Shown one piece after another: positions 11,583-24,132 of a stretch of DNA of 64,000 nucleotides. The stretch comes from Lithospermum erythrorhizon (lineage: Eukaryota > Streptophyta > Magnoliopsida > Boraginales > Boraginaceae), in NCBI GenBank assembly GCA_019722365.1, contig JADFUC010000342.1:116680-180679 (forward strand), given 5' to 3'. The translations under genes were made by a program, and so were the position numbers. The notes below the pieces were generated by a model. It was not told the DNA's origin and ran no database searches. It was given only the letters and a program-made list of their open reading frames with translations. Positions within the stretch are counted from its first letter, which is position 1; each line of letters opens with the position of its first letter.

Positions 11583-12740
11583 ACTAGATACAAGTTAATA
11601 CTCGATTATTTAATGTTTCTAAGATAATATTTTTATCCCGTCCGACTCCTGCTTATAGGCACCAAATTAATAGTTCGTGTTTTTTTTTTTCCGCTCGGCT
11701 TATATTTTTTTTTTGCAATTATCAACTATAGTAGAACTCGTGATGTGGTCTCTGGGGCCAAATAATTCGATAAAACTATAAGATAATACATTTTTGATAA
11801 TTTCTATAGACCTCATATAAAATATATGTTAATAATTCGATAAGAGCATCCGTCTGCCTTACACGCGCGGTCATATAAATTATTATTTTTTACATTTTTT
11901 TTTTCATTTTTTAGGGTTTTTTGTTTTTTGTTTTTTGCAATTATCATTTTTTCAATTATCATCAAATACAGTAGAAACTAGATTATTTAATAAACTCCCT
12001 AAGATAATATTTTTGGCCCCTCCTGACTCAGTTATATGGTGTTAAATTAATAATTCGTGTTTTTTCGCTCATTTACGCACGGCCTACATCGTGCTTTTTT
12101 CATTTTTTTCAATTATCAACTATAGTAGAAACTCGATAAATTAATAATCAAGGATATGGTGGTCACTAATTCGGTTAAAATTATAAGATAATATATTTTG
12201 ATAATTTCTATAGACCCCATATAAAATATAAATCAATAATTTCTTATAATCTCCATATTACATTTTCTTTTTCCCTTTTTTGGGGCTTTATTTATTTATT
12301 TTTTGTTTTTTTACAATTATCAACTATAGTAAAAAACTCGATAAATTAATACTCATTATTTAATAAACCCTCTAAGATAATATTTTGGCCCATCCCGCCT
12401 CTCTAAGATACTCGCTCATTTTTTATTTTTCTAATTACCATACGCGGTTTTAATTATATTTCTTGTAATTATCAATCATTGTAAACTCATAAATTAATAC
12501 TCGTGGATAGGTGTTATATTAATAATTTGTGCTTTTTTTGTTCCATTTTCATTTTGTTTATAATTATCAACCGCAAGACAAACTCGAGCAACAAACTCTA
12601 AGATAATATCGGCCCACTCGGGATGTGGTGCTAAATAATACTGCTTGGATTATAAGATACTCCTATTACATTTTTGATAATCTCATAGATCCTATTTCAT
12701 ATAAATTAATAATTTCTTATATACTACATATTATATGAAT
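11583..12740. repeat. Satellite-like AT-rich repeat block
   Basis: About six irregular copies of a module built from a T-run, 'caattatcaactatagtagaaactcg', then 'attatttaataaactctctaagataatattttt', then 'ggcccatcccgactc'. They alternate with a second module containing 'ataagataatacatttttgataatttctatagac'. Module starts lie near 11714, 11936, 12105, 12311, 12466 and 12551, so spacing is irregular (roughly 85-220 bp). The left half of the block is at 1-87, separated by Copia-1. Confidence 0.7.
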
Positions 12741-13667
12741 GATTTGGCTTAAGGTTTCTTAAAACGCACTAATTTGTTTGGTTATTGTCAAACTCACTTC
12801 AACTTGAATCTCATTCTAATCTTATTGTCATCGTAAGAACTTCCGTGTTGTCGACACACGCTGGTAGACAAGAGTTTTTCAATGGGCTCCTTCATTCACA
12901 TAGTGCATACGCATCAGACAATACTAAGCTGGCGCTTCAAAGATTTATAAATTGAGTATTTCACTATAAATTAATAAAATAATTAATGTAACAACTATTT
13001 CAAAATTAAAATTAATAAAATAATTATTAATGTAACAACCATTTCAAAATTAATTTTGACTGACGCAAATCTTTTGATGATTTAATAACGTTAGTCCTCA
13101 GATAGGTTAGTCCCGTGATTTGATCACAACTTGACGGGCCCCGCCTCGCTTAGTTTAAAGGTAAAGAACATATATGTTTAAAGTTATTTGACCCACATTT
13201 AATGTTGTTCACTTTGTTATATTTTGAACTCAAACATTTTTGTATATGTTATCATATACATTATATTTAATAAAAAGAAATTTGATCTATTATTTAATCG
13301 ATTTCTCAAATATTTGATATATTTTTATGTTTAATTCGAAATCATTCTAAACTGTAAAACTTACACTTCTAAGATTTTTTATAATTAATATTTTATTTTT
13401 ATGGGTTACTTGATCAATTTAATAACTCTTTTAAATATAAGATGAAAATTACACAAAATAAGATGATTAAATATTTAAAAAGAATCATTGGGTGATCAAT
13501 CTTATAGCACAATCAAGGTTTCGTGGATAATATATATTTGGTTTTCTTAGTACACGATTTCAAGTATAATTTTATTACTATTATTACTTAAATTATTAAT
13601 ATATATTATTGTTAATTACATATTCAACAAAATTATAAGTTTTATATATAAATCAAATACAATATGT
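12741..13667. other. AT-rich spacer with a short tandem duplication
   Basis: No gene seen. At 12970-13052 a roughly 40-bp unit (attaataaaataattaatgt then aacaactatttcaaaatta) is present twice in tandem with minor differences. The rest is AT-rich intergenic sequence up to the Gypsy LTR. Confidence 0.6.
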
Positions 13668-15999
13668 TGTAAAATCGTAAATCTACTCGTTAACTAATAA
13701 CGAAACGCGAGATACAAATCGATTTAATTTAAAATTTGGAAACCACTTTATATTTTGCGTAATGACATAAATGTTAATGTTTGGAAGTTAGTTGTCGTAG
13801 ATAAGTTAAAACGGTAGGTATCGAATGGGAATTAAACGCTCAAGCTTTTTAACAATACCACTTAAACTATTGGGCCAACCCACCACCACATAACCAATCT
13901 TTAGGCCCAACCAAAAACCACGAACCCATTCCCATTCCCCGGCCGAATGGTTTCCTCCTCCCCTTGATTTTTTTCTTCATTTCTCCTCCATATTTCAAGC
14001 TTTGACCTCAAATTTTTGAGAGCTTCCTCATCATCCTCTTATTTATAAAAAATAAACTTTTATTTATTGAAATTAATCATGTTGACTTTTGGGTTTCATT
14101 TTATTTGCTTCAATCGATTCTTTGACCAAATTATTTATTCTTGAGTTAAAATTACGGTTTGATGTGAAATTTCGGACGCTTTTGTGATATTTGACTTTTG
14201 GAATTTTTTTAGTTTGACTTCGACTTTGGAGTTATTATCATATGTAATTATTGTCTAGGCCGAAATTATAGTATATGAGATTATAATAATCGATTTAGGG
14301 TAGAAAGTGTTGGAAAAGTTGGGTTTTGACTTCTTTTGGGTTGACTTCGGTTTGACTTGGCCTAAACGTATAAATGATATAATTATATTTTTGGACGTTT
14401 ATTATAATTGCTTAGAGGTGAAATTATGGTTTAAAAGTTGTTGGATGAGTTTAATATGAACTTAATTTTTATTAGTTTTGAGTAGTAGTTCGGTTTTTGG
14501 ATTGGGAGGTTAGGCACCGGTCTAATTAGTTAGGAAAGCTTAATAATTTGGATTGTTTGGAATTGTTTATAAAGTTAGATTGGGTTAGATTTAGGCCGAA
14601 AGTTTATGATCTAGGATTTAGTCGAACTTTGTCGCTTAGTTTATCGCTGAAGTTTAACTAAAAATATTTCAATTTAAAGTGGACTAATGGGTATTTAAAG
14701 TCGCTAAAGATACTTACAACAAAATTTGTAGTAATTGTATTTTCTGTGTTCGCTTAGACTGAACTGGAAAAGCCAGGGATCGACGATCAAGACTAGCGCT
14801 AAATGGTACTAGCCAAAGGTGGGGATTTATCACCGGTTGATTACCCGTATTTATGCTTGACATATGGGTAAATTGATCGTGACTATGAATCGGTTATGAA
14901 CTTCTTATTTTAGTATAGTTGTGAAATTAGAAATGTCGAGTTGTATGGTGGTTGTGTTAGATGCATTATGGTAGTAGGTTCTATATGAAATTGTTGTATC
15001 GTGTATATTAGGCTATATCGAGATTATTACGCATTGTTGCATGGTTGTTCATCTTAGATTTGTTGTAGCTTGTGGTGATAATTATTGTTTAGTTTATGTC
15101 GCGTGATTGTTGTATGTTTACGTATGTTTGAATTGTGAAATTTTTGAGTTGAGTATGTTTGGATGATGCATGCTCAAGGCCGAAAAGGATATGATGACGA
15201 CATGCTCAAGGCGAGTTCGCTGAAAATGGGATAAGGATTACGCTGGGCGTGCTCAAGTAAGGAAATCAAGGGAAAAGGATGGAATATTATATGTGATATT
15301 GTTATGGTTTCATTTTCATAAGTTTATTATATTGTTGTTGCGTGTATAAACGCCAGGTTGAGAATTTATGCCGCTTTACTCGCTTGATTATGCGACATGA
15401 GATCTCCGGGTATAACATGGGTTAACGTAGTCGAGTCCTCTACAATGTTTGTATGTCGATGACGTACCAATTTTGTTATGATGCTATGGATAATTGATTT
15501 ATTCTTTTATTGTACATATAAACTCTTATCGCCCGCCTATACTTTTATCGTGTACTCCCTATTCGGATGTGATGTTGGCCTCATCCGGGTGATTCGCTCT
15601 ACTAAGATGTCGAGCTTACTCCCTTCCCACCTCCGCATTGACAGCATTTGGTATGGCCAGTTCAGGCGTCCGCGACTTCTTAATGAAGTAGAGACGGGTG
15701 GCTAGGGATCTCGGCAAATATCTTTTTTTTTATGTACTCGCTTTTTTCTTACATGTTGAAAATTGTAAATATTTTGTGGAGTATTTTTGACTCGGTATGA
15801 TAGAGTTTACACTTTGGTTTTGGATTTCCCTGCATGATGCCACCACGGTTAAACTCCGTATTAAAACATTTTGAATTTTCTCGAACTATTTCACTTTACC
15901 AAACTATCGTTTTATTGTTATCAAACGTGATTTTGTGTCAACCATCGTACGGTGACTCGTATATACGTGCTGATAACGATCTAACTCCCGAGGGCTGCA
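13668..15999 (+). repeat. 5' LTR of the Gypsy element
   Basis: Begins TGTAAAATCG, ends near 'gagggctgca', and aligns along its length with 20875-24132. Shared landmarks are 'aaccactttatatttt', 'gttgacttttgggttt', 'gagattataataatcgattt' and 'acatctccgggtataacat'-like sequence. It lacks the 896-bp insert present in the other copy. I could not identify a primer binding site after it. Confidence 0.8.
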
Positions 16000-16149
16000 C
16001 ACCGAGCGCCGCTGGCCGCTACCATTACGGCATCGAGCCGCAGTTTCCGCTTTAACCGGGTTATGTGGTACGGTGCCTACGCCTAAAGTTTTGTAAATTT
16101 TGTGTCAGCGAGTCTTTTATGAGTCTAAATTATTTTATCTTCTTTCCTG

Positions 16150-17560
16150 GACTGCCTCGAGGATGCCACCGGTAGTCAGTTACAAGCAGATTGAATCGCG
16201 GACCCGCTTGTAAGTGTAGGCGCCGAGAGTAGGCTGAGACTGGGCTGTAGGGTGGATGCCGAAGAGTCTGGTAGACCTAGAGGCATGCCAGAAAGGTAGC
16301 CTGCGAGCTGTAGGAGGACGCACAGGAACCTGTTAGACTCAACCGGTCCTTGGTGAGGATGCTAATTCTCCTGCAGAGACAGAGTACGAGGATTTTGGAG
16401 AGGTAGCGGAGCGGGCGCAGTTCCCAAGACCGACTCCAGCGCGGGCACTGCAGAGGCGGTGAGATTTAGACCGATGTTAGACAGCTCAAGAAGTGGACGA
16501 ACGTTTCTCAGAAGGCCACACCCAGAGGTTACGATCGAATTGAGGTAAGTATTTAGAGAATAAGTTTGAACCGATAATTGGGACGAGTCAAGGGTGAATT
16601 CTCAAGGCGCGCACTGGGCCTGGTTTTAGATAGAGTTAGCGGAACCATGTCCACAACGATTTGGTGGTTGGGGGGAGATGCCGATCACATGGGTTCGCTA
16701 TCTGGGAAACCTTTTAGGCAAAATTTCGCTTGAGACCTTTACATACGCTGATGGAGAAGGAGCTGGTCCAGATGCAACAGGAGAAAGGATGTTGACGGGT
16801 ACGAAGAGAGGTTTAATGACTGCGCTATTTCCTGATTCCTCGGGAGGTAATCCACCGAGCCTACGTAGGATCGCTGGTCATTACGGGTGTTATCATGCAT
16901 TCGCAGTGAGACCGGCCCTTGTTTACTTACACTAGTTTTCACCGCTGGATGAATACAGCTGCAGTGAGTAGGGGTACAATGTAATCTAGAAAGTAAAAAG
17001 AGATAGGTATGATGACCGAGCTACAAGGCCGTACTGACAGGATTTCGTGAGGAACTTTCAAAGAACACCGCCCGTGACAGAGCCATTTCTTTGGGCACCA
17101 TCCTGCTCGCCACCCCATTATTGTGGACTTTCATTGCCTCGTGAAATTCCTAGAATGAGTGGTTTTCACGGTGGTATTTCGGTGTTCCGCATGTGCATGT
17201 TCAAGGTTACAAGTGTGGACAGCGGGCACAAGGCTGGTAGATCGGTCACACTGCAGGCAACGTACTCGGCGTCATCACCGGGCATTTGCAACGCGTGTCC
17301 TTCTTACGTGGGTACAGTAGAGCGTAAAATTACTTCCGGTTGGCCACGCCTGTAGAAGTGATCTCGTGGTAGTCGAGGTGGACGGTTTGGAGGACGGCTG
17401 CAGTCGTAACAGGAGCCGCGCGATCGACGCTGAAAAGTAGCGACGGTGCCGAGCCGCACAGGCAGGCGCATTAATGCAAATACACAACAGAGGCACGGAT
17501 ATTCGAGAATACACATCGCACTTATCTTTACATGTATTCCCATGCTCGTATTGTCGGATT
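16150..17560 (+). pseudogene. Gypsy gag remnant
   Basis: Plus-strand, GC-richer than its surroundings. A zinc-knuckle-like stretch near 17205-17260 can be read only across a frameshift (YKCGQ in one frame, SGHKAGRS in another, against the expected C-x2-C-x4-H-x4-C). The rest of gag is not clearly alignable by eye. Confidence 0.5.
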
Positions 17561-17639
17561 CTGAGCCACACACTTTATATCTCTCAACTTTGCTAAAAGG
17601 CTATCGCTGCTACGAATATCCGAGAATACCTTTAATAAT

Positions 17640-20600
17640 AATGACCGCGGGAGGTCAGATTGAGGTAATTGAGGTTTATAGGAAATTGTCTTGCCATTGA
17701 TAATCATGTATTGTAAGTGATCTATTACCTCCTTTGGAGTTAGTGGATTTTGATTTTGATTTTTGGGAATGGATTGGTTGGGAAAGCACCATGCTGTAAA
17801 TAAATTGTCACCGTATGAGATTGTGGCTTACTAGCCCCGAGGCCCGAATTAGGTGTCATGGTGATGTGAGAGTTTTACCATCTTGTTTGATCTCTCGTGA
17901 CAGCTCGTAGTTATCGAATGGGATGTAACGGGTATTTGGGTTATGTAACGGATTTGGAAGTGAGACAGCCTCAAGCTTGAAACGTCCGGATTTCAGCAGA
18001 GAATTCGGCGGATGTGTTTCCGAAAGATTTGCCGACTACCTCCCGAACAGAGATTGAATTTTCGATCAAGCTCGTACCGAACTGCCACGATATCTATGGC
18101 ACTGCGATGTGGTAATGGCTCCAAACAGTTGGAAGGAGCTGAACACGCCAGCTACAGGCTGAGTTGTTTGAGTAGCGGGTTTATCAGTCGCAGTTATTTC
18201 TCCTCGGGGCGCCCAAAGATTGTTCGCCGCTAAGAAGGACGGAACAACGAGGCTTTGCATCGATTACCTAAGAATAACAAGTGACTATTAAGAACCGTAC
18301 CCGCTGCTAAGGATTGATGATCTTTTGACCAACCGAGGATGCAAAGGTCTTTTCAAAAAATTAGATTTGAGTGGACCTGATATCACCAATTGAGGATTAA
18401 GGAAGATGGCTATATCAAAATCAGCCTTCAAATTATACGGCACCATGTAGTTCTTAAGTATGTCGTTTATTTGACAAATGCCCCTCACAGCCTTCATGGA
18501 CTATGAACCGTGTTTTCCGGAGTTCTGATAAGTTCATGGTTGTATTTATTGACGACATCTTAATCTATTCTAAGAGTGATGGAACATGTATTTATATTTG
18601 AGGAAAGTATTGAAATCTTTCTGCAAATGTTGTACCAGAAAGTTTTCAAAGTGTGAATTTTGGGTCGGGGAAGGTACAATTTTGGGTCATGTTATCTCAA
18701 AGTAGGTGTCGTTGTGGACCCACAAAAGGTGGAAGGTGATGAATCGGGAGAGGCCTTCGCGCGAATCGGCGCGAAGTTTTGGGTTTAGCCGGTATTACGT
18801 AAGATTCATACACTTTTGCACCTGGCCTCCGATGACCAAGTTGACAAGGAAGGGTGTACCATTTGTTCGTGGGCCAAGAGTGCGATGCCCGTTTAATGAG
18901 TCAAGAGGAGATTGATTATAACACCAAACATGGGACACTCACCGCCGTGAACGTAGGGTATGTGTGTAATCGCTGAATAAGCTTCACATCGTGGGGTTAG
19001 GTTAAGGATGCAAAATGGGAAGGTAATCGCATATGCTTCTCGACAATTGAAGAATCATGAGAAGAATTATCCTACCCATGATTTGGAGTTGGCCACAACA
19101 TTTTCGCTTTGAAAAATTAAGACATTTGTAATGGGGTTAAATGCCAGATATTTACAGACCACAAGAGTTTGAAGTGCACATCACCACCCGTGAGGGAGTC
19201 AGAATTTGAGACAGCCAAGCGGGATGGAGTTTCTAAGGATTCACGACGTGACGATTGAGTATCATCCGGGAAAGAAAATAATGACGGATGCTTTAAAACC
19301 TAAAAGGGAAAGCCAAGGAGCCAAAGAGCGTAGCTTGAAATAGATCGGGTAAACTTTTGAGGTTGAGGATGGATCTTTATTGGCCTATATGAAGGTGAGA
19401 CTGTTGCTAGATAAAATAGGAGAAATGCAAACAGCATTTAAAGCGAGACGCCCCACGAGGAAGCGAAAGAGGAGTGTAAACCTCGAAGCTTATAAATGGG
19501 CTGATGACGGTAGAGCCTTTGTTTAGGGAGAGCGTTGGGTTGTAGCTCCCACTTTGCCTACCTAAAAAGGAGATCCTCGGATGAGGCTCACAATGCTCAT
19601 ATAATATGCATCCAGAAGTACTAAAATGTACCGAAATTAAATAACTATCGGTGGCCGGAATGAATAAAGAAATTTCTGATTGCAGGCGAAGTTTAATTTG
19701 TCAACAAGTCAAGATTAATCACAACCATCCTCATGTGGGTTGTCGCAACCGCTACCGATACCGAATGGATCGGAGAAGATCACCATGGACTTTGTGTTTG
19801 GGCTTTCGAAAACCTCGTAAAAGAAATGATGATTTGGGTAATCATGATGTATTCATCTAAGACCGCCTGATTTTTCTACCTATTAAATCAACCGATGGGC
19901 TTGGAGAAGTTGGCCAAGATGTATGGGACCAAGGGTGAGACTACATGGGCAGTCGGAGAGTATTGTGTTGGATAGGGACGCAAGGTTCAGTTCTCGAGGC
20001 TTTAGGAGCGTTAGTGGGACGGCGTCAATTGAGACTGCCATCCTAAGACGATTGATTATCCGAGAACGATTCAACGTTGGAGGACATGTATTTGTGTTGA
20101 AGTTTCTTCCGGTAGCTGGGATGAGGAGTTGCTTAAAAATGGAGTTTGCTTATAACAATAGTTTCTGCTAAAGATTGGACGGCACCGCTCGGGTTTTGTA
20201 TGGCCTGAAAGCGTGTGACTCCTCGATATGTTGAAACGAGGTAGGGGAAAGAAAGATTTAGGGTCTGGAAGCAGGAAAGTTTGATAGAGAGGAGAAAAGA
20301 TAACAAATATCTCGAGACGCACAAAAGATGTATAAAGAAGCATTTTCCATCGACGCCGAGTAGATTTGTCGCTCGAGGAGGCGACTGGCATTTTTGAAGA
20401 TATCTCCCCTGAAGTGGTGTAATGAGGTTCGGGAGAAGAGGGAAGTTGAGTCCTGTATTGACCGCTTGAAATCTTGGACAAAAGTGAGCAAGAGTCACCG
20501 CTTGGCCTTTGCCTTAGAATCGGGAGAGATTCATGATGTCTCCTTATGTTTCTTACTGAGGAAGTACGTGTTTGATTTAGTCGTATCTTAGAGTTTTAGC

Positions 20601-20860
20601 CGGATGACTTGGGTGTAGACTTAACCTAAGAGGGAAAGGACTGTGATCTTGGATCAAAGAGAAGGGGGAACAGAACAAAGAAGTGAAATTGGTAAAAGTT
20701 TTGTGGAGGAATCATCGAGGTAGTAGCCACGTTGGAGCCATGAGTGGTGATAGATGAGAAACCATATCTACAACTTTTCGCCTCGAGGTTAAGTGATTAT
20801 GGTTGTTTTGATTTCTCCCTCAGAGTATTTGAGTTGAGAATTTCGTGACTAAAATTTTTG
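17640..20860 (+). pseudogene. Gypsy pol: protease, RT, RNase H, integrase
   Basis: Ty3/Gypsy pol in standard order, in several frames. Protease end: MDWLGKHHAVN at about 17770. RT: VFPKDLPTTS near 18015, DGTTRLCIDYLRI near 18240, and DKFMVVFIDDILIYSK near 18529, which keeps the catalytic Y/F-I-D-D box. Next come LTRKGVPFV at 18844, RNase H start [21 protein letters not shown] near 19015, and the HPGK block near 19265. Integrase: YRWPE near 19650, the core block around 19920-20040 (IVLDRDARFSSRGF), and EFAYNNS near 20145. The tail near 20690 resembles the conserved VKVLWRNH end. Frameshifts and stops occur every few tens of codons, so it cannot be translated as one protein. Confidence 0.85.
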
Positions 20861-20862
20861 TT

Positions 20863-20874
20863 AGGTGGGTAGAC
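20863..20874 (+). other. Polypurine tract of the Gypsy element
   Basis: aggtgggtagac lies immediately before the TGTAAAAACC start of the 3' LTR, the position of the plus-strand primer in LTR elements. Confidence 0.6.
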
Positions 20875-21774
20875 TGTAAAAACCGATAACGACTCGTTAA
20901 CTAATAAATTAAAATGTGAGATTATTAAATTGATTTACGTAAAAATTTGAAACCACTTTATATTTTATGTACAATAAATGTTAATGTTTCAGTTAGTTAT
21001 TCTAGATAAGTTAAAACGAGAGGTATCGATTAAAATTAAAACGTTTCGGTTTTCACCACTTAAACTATCAAGTAACCTAGGACCACATAACCAACCAACT
21101 TAGGGCTCAAACCAAAACACAAACCCATTCCCTCCTTCCCTCTCGCGATTACCGGTCAGCTTTCCCCCTCCCGCCCCTTTGATTTTTTTCTTCGATTTCT
21201 CCTCCATCTCTCAAGCTTTGGACCTCAAATTTTTTGGAGAGCTTCCCCTCATCATCCTCTTCGATTCAAGGTAAAAAGTGTCGAAACTTTGGGTATTTCT
21301 TGAGTTCGACCATGTTGACTTTTGGGTTTTCGATTTTTATTGTTTCAATTGATTCTTGGGCTTCAAATTAGTTGTTCTTGAGTTGAAATTACGTGTTTGG
21401 ATGTGAAATTTCGGACATTGACTTTTTGAATTTTAGTTTGACTTCGACTTTTTGGAGCGTTATCACATGTAACATTGTTCAGGCCGAAATTATAGTATGT
21501 GAGATTATAGTAATCGATTTTAGGGTAGAAAAGTGTTGGAAAAGTTGGGTTGACTTTGGGTTGACTGGTTTTGACTTGGTCGAAACGTGTTAAAATGATA
21601 TAATTATATTTTTGGACGTTTATTATAATTGTTTAGAGGTGAAATTGTGGTTTAAAAGTCATGGACGAAGCTTACGATGAAATTAATTTTTTAGCTTCTG
21701 TTTTGAGTAGTAGCTGGGTTTTGAATTAGGGGTTGTTAGTGTCTGCCCAATTAGTCGGGTGTTTATCAATTGAT

Positions 21775-22670
21775 TGGGAAAAGCCCCAATCATCATACAT
21801 GTTTGCAATGATTTAGCCTCATCACTCACTTTCAAAGTTTGCCTTTTGTTCTACCAACGCTTTTTACAACGCTATTTTATCATGGTCCAACTTATCTAAA
21901 GTCAGTAATTTGACGGTTTTTGAACATGTTACCAAAGACATGACATCCTCGTAGGGGTATTTTAGTAATTTCAGACACAATTAGGGTATTTTAGTAATTT
22001 CTCGCACGTAAATGACACAATGTAAAATATATGATGAGTGCGAGGATCGAACTCGCTGACCTCCCCACTTACAAAAACGAATCTTAACGCCACTATGCTA
22101 CGGAGGTAATTATATCATTTTATTTATAAATATTTCAAAACTCCTACCAATAATTTTATCCTACGGAGCAAAGCTTGAGCAAAGCCACGCCATAAATTAT
22201 CGTCTAATTGGGTGGCTTGGCCTCTATATTTTAGTAAAATTTATCAATAGGTAAATAATATATGATTAAATTATTATTTATATTATTAATATCGCATAGT
22301 CGTGGTGTAATTACTTTACCACATTTTATCTATATTATTTTGTTTTAATGAATGCTGAGATTAAAATTCCTTGGTAGTAAAAAATATGAGAAATGATTAA
22401 AAAGAACAAGAATTAAATATGAGAAATGTTAATAAATTACAACAAATAATATTTTTCTTAAAATTACTAAAAATACCCCTAATTATTAATATGAAATTAC
22501 TAAAATAATTCTCGAGACGTTCTAAAAACCATCCAAATTAATGGAAGCTGCGGAGCGGTCGGACCATATTGGCGATTTGTAAAACGTCATGATGCAATGT
22601 TAATAATTTCTTTGAAACGCCGAAGGATTTAACTAGAACCCAACTGTATGATGATCGGGGGCTGCCTTCG
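21775..22670. mobile_element. Long-TIR (MULE-like) non-autonomous element
   Basis: The left end gggaaaagccccaatcatca and the reverse complement of the right end gaaggcagcccccgatcatc are clearly related. The inverted similarity continues inward for roughly 200 bp ('acaacgctattttatcatggtcc' pairs with 'ggaccatattggcgatttgt'; 'ttttagtaatttcaga' pairs with the mirror near 22495). The 5' LTR at 13668-15999 lacks this segment and so serves as the empty site. GATTG occurs at both edges (21772-21776, 22671-22675), a probable trace of the target duplication. No transposase is encoded. Confidence 0.7.
22037..22107 (-). other. tRNA-like segment inside the TIR element
   Basis: On the minus strand there is a box A-like tagcatagtggc and, about 45 bases later, a T-arm-like gcgagttcgatcctcgc with a perfect 5-bp stem. 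The acceptor ends do not pair, and the anticodon arm is not clear. I therefore read it as a tRNA-derived relic or SINE head, not a working tRNA gene. Confidence 0.4.
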
Positions 22671-24132
22671 GATTGTTTCGGAATTGTTTAAGGTGTTAAG
22701 TATTTCGTTTAGTTGAAATGTGGAAGTTTAAGATCTAGGGATTTAGTTGAACTTTGTCGTTTAGTTTATCGTTCAAGTTTAACTAATAATATTTCACTTA
22801 AAGGGACTAATGGGTATTAAAAGTTGTTAAAAGATAATTTACAACAAAATTTGTAGTAATTGTATTTTTCTCGGTGTTCCGTTTTAGACTCTAACGCTGA
22901 AAAGCTTCGTGGATCGATTGACTGCCATGCTTTTAGCGGTTCTAGCCAAAGCGGGGATTTATCACCTGCTGATTACCTTATTTACGCTTGAGCCAAAGAT
23001 GCCAGAAATCGGACAGACCTCATGTATCCGCAGCAGCGAACTTATCCAGGAGTATATGGAAACAGAATGCTCTGAGTTGTATGGTCGCATGATGCATTTG
23101 TCAAAGAGTTCTATATGAAATTGTTGTACTGGCTATGGGTTACACAGATTATTACGTGATCGTTGCATGGTTGTTCTATCTTAGATTTGTTGTAGTTTAG
23201 TGATAAATTGTCGTAGTCGCTGTATGTTGGTGCGAAGTGTCAGAGTGTTTGATGTATGTTTGAATTGTGAAATGTTTGAGTTGAGTATGTTGGGATTACG
23301 TTCATGTGGGAAAGATATGATTTAATGACGGGCGTCAAGGCGAAATTGCCAGAAAATGATATGACGATGTTGGGTGTTCGAAGGGTGAGCTCAAGGGGAA
23401 AAGGATGTAATATTATATGTATATTGTTATGTTTACTTACAAGTTTATTATATGGTTGTCATGTATAAACGCTGTGGTTGAGAATTTATGTTTTACTGGC
23501 TTGATTATGTGATACGAGATCTCCGGGTATAACATTACGCGGGTTAACGAAGTTGAGTCCTCAGCAACGCTTGTATGTTTATGATGATCATTTTTGTTAT
23601 GATGCCGCTGGATAATTGATTTATTCTTTTATCGCATATACAACTTTATCGCCCGTATATATCTTTATCGGTACTAATTGAAGTGGATAAGTTAACATCC
23701 GGGGTGATTCGCTTCCACTAAGATTTGTTTACCCCTCTTCCCACCTCCGTATCGACAAGTGCATTTGAGAAGCGGCCGAAGTTCGTGAGTGTCCGCTGGA
23801 CATTATCTAGGTGAGACTAAAATGCATCCTGGCAAAATTATCTTTTTCTATTATTTTTGTACTCAGTTTTTTTCTATATTTTGTGTCATGTTGAAAATTG
23901 TAAAACTATTTTGTATATTGGGGACTTGGTACGTGGATGGAGTTTTAGACTTTGGTTTTGACAGCGACGCCACGATGGTTAAACTCCGATTAAAACATTT
24001 TGAATTTTCGAACTATTTCACTTTTACCAAACTATCGTTTTATTGGTTAATAAACATAGGATGGTTTGTGTCAACCATCGTGACAGCGATCAGATATAGC
24101 TGATAAATCTAATCTAACCCTTCAAGGCTGCA

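Larger units (their letters stand above)
13668..24132 (+). mobile_element. Gypsy chromovirus-like element (Tekay/Del type)
   Basis: Long direct repeats (13668-15999 and 20875-24132) flank about 4.9 kb in which plus-strand gag, protease, RT, RNase H and integrase appear in Ty3/Gypsy order. A purine-rich tract (aggtgggtagac) stands immediately before the second LTR. LTRs over 2.3 kb and a post-integrase tail resembling a chromodomain-like end (VKVLWRNH type, near 20690-20720) suggest the Tekay/Del lineage. Coding sequence is broken by many frameshifts. I could not find a clean target duplication ('tatgt' left, 'tttaa' right), so the outer ends may be off by a few bases. Confidence 0.85.
20875..24132 (+). 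repeat. 3' LTR of the Gypsy element
   Basis: Begins TGTAAAAACCG and ends 'caaggctgca'. It is longer than the 5' LTR mainly because of an inserted long-TIR element (21775-22670). Without that insert it is about 2.36 kb, similar to the 5' copy. Confidence 0.8.

Noticed and set aside
17275..17573. Minus-strand Cys/Arg-rich frames of 89-98 residues
   Set aside because: Antisense to the Gypsy gag-protease region; the composition follows from the GC-rich coding strand.
20071..20498. Minus-strand open frames of 77-136 residues
   Set aside because: They lie opposite Gypsy integrase and its downstream pol sequence on the plus strand and show no domain; treated as shadows.
22037..22107. Functional tRNA gene
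   Set aside because: Box A-like and T-arm-like parts exist, but the acceptor stem does not pair and it sits inside a transposable element.
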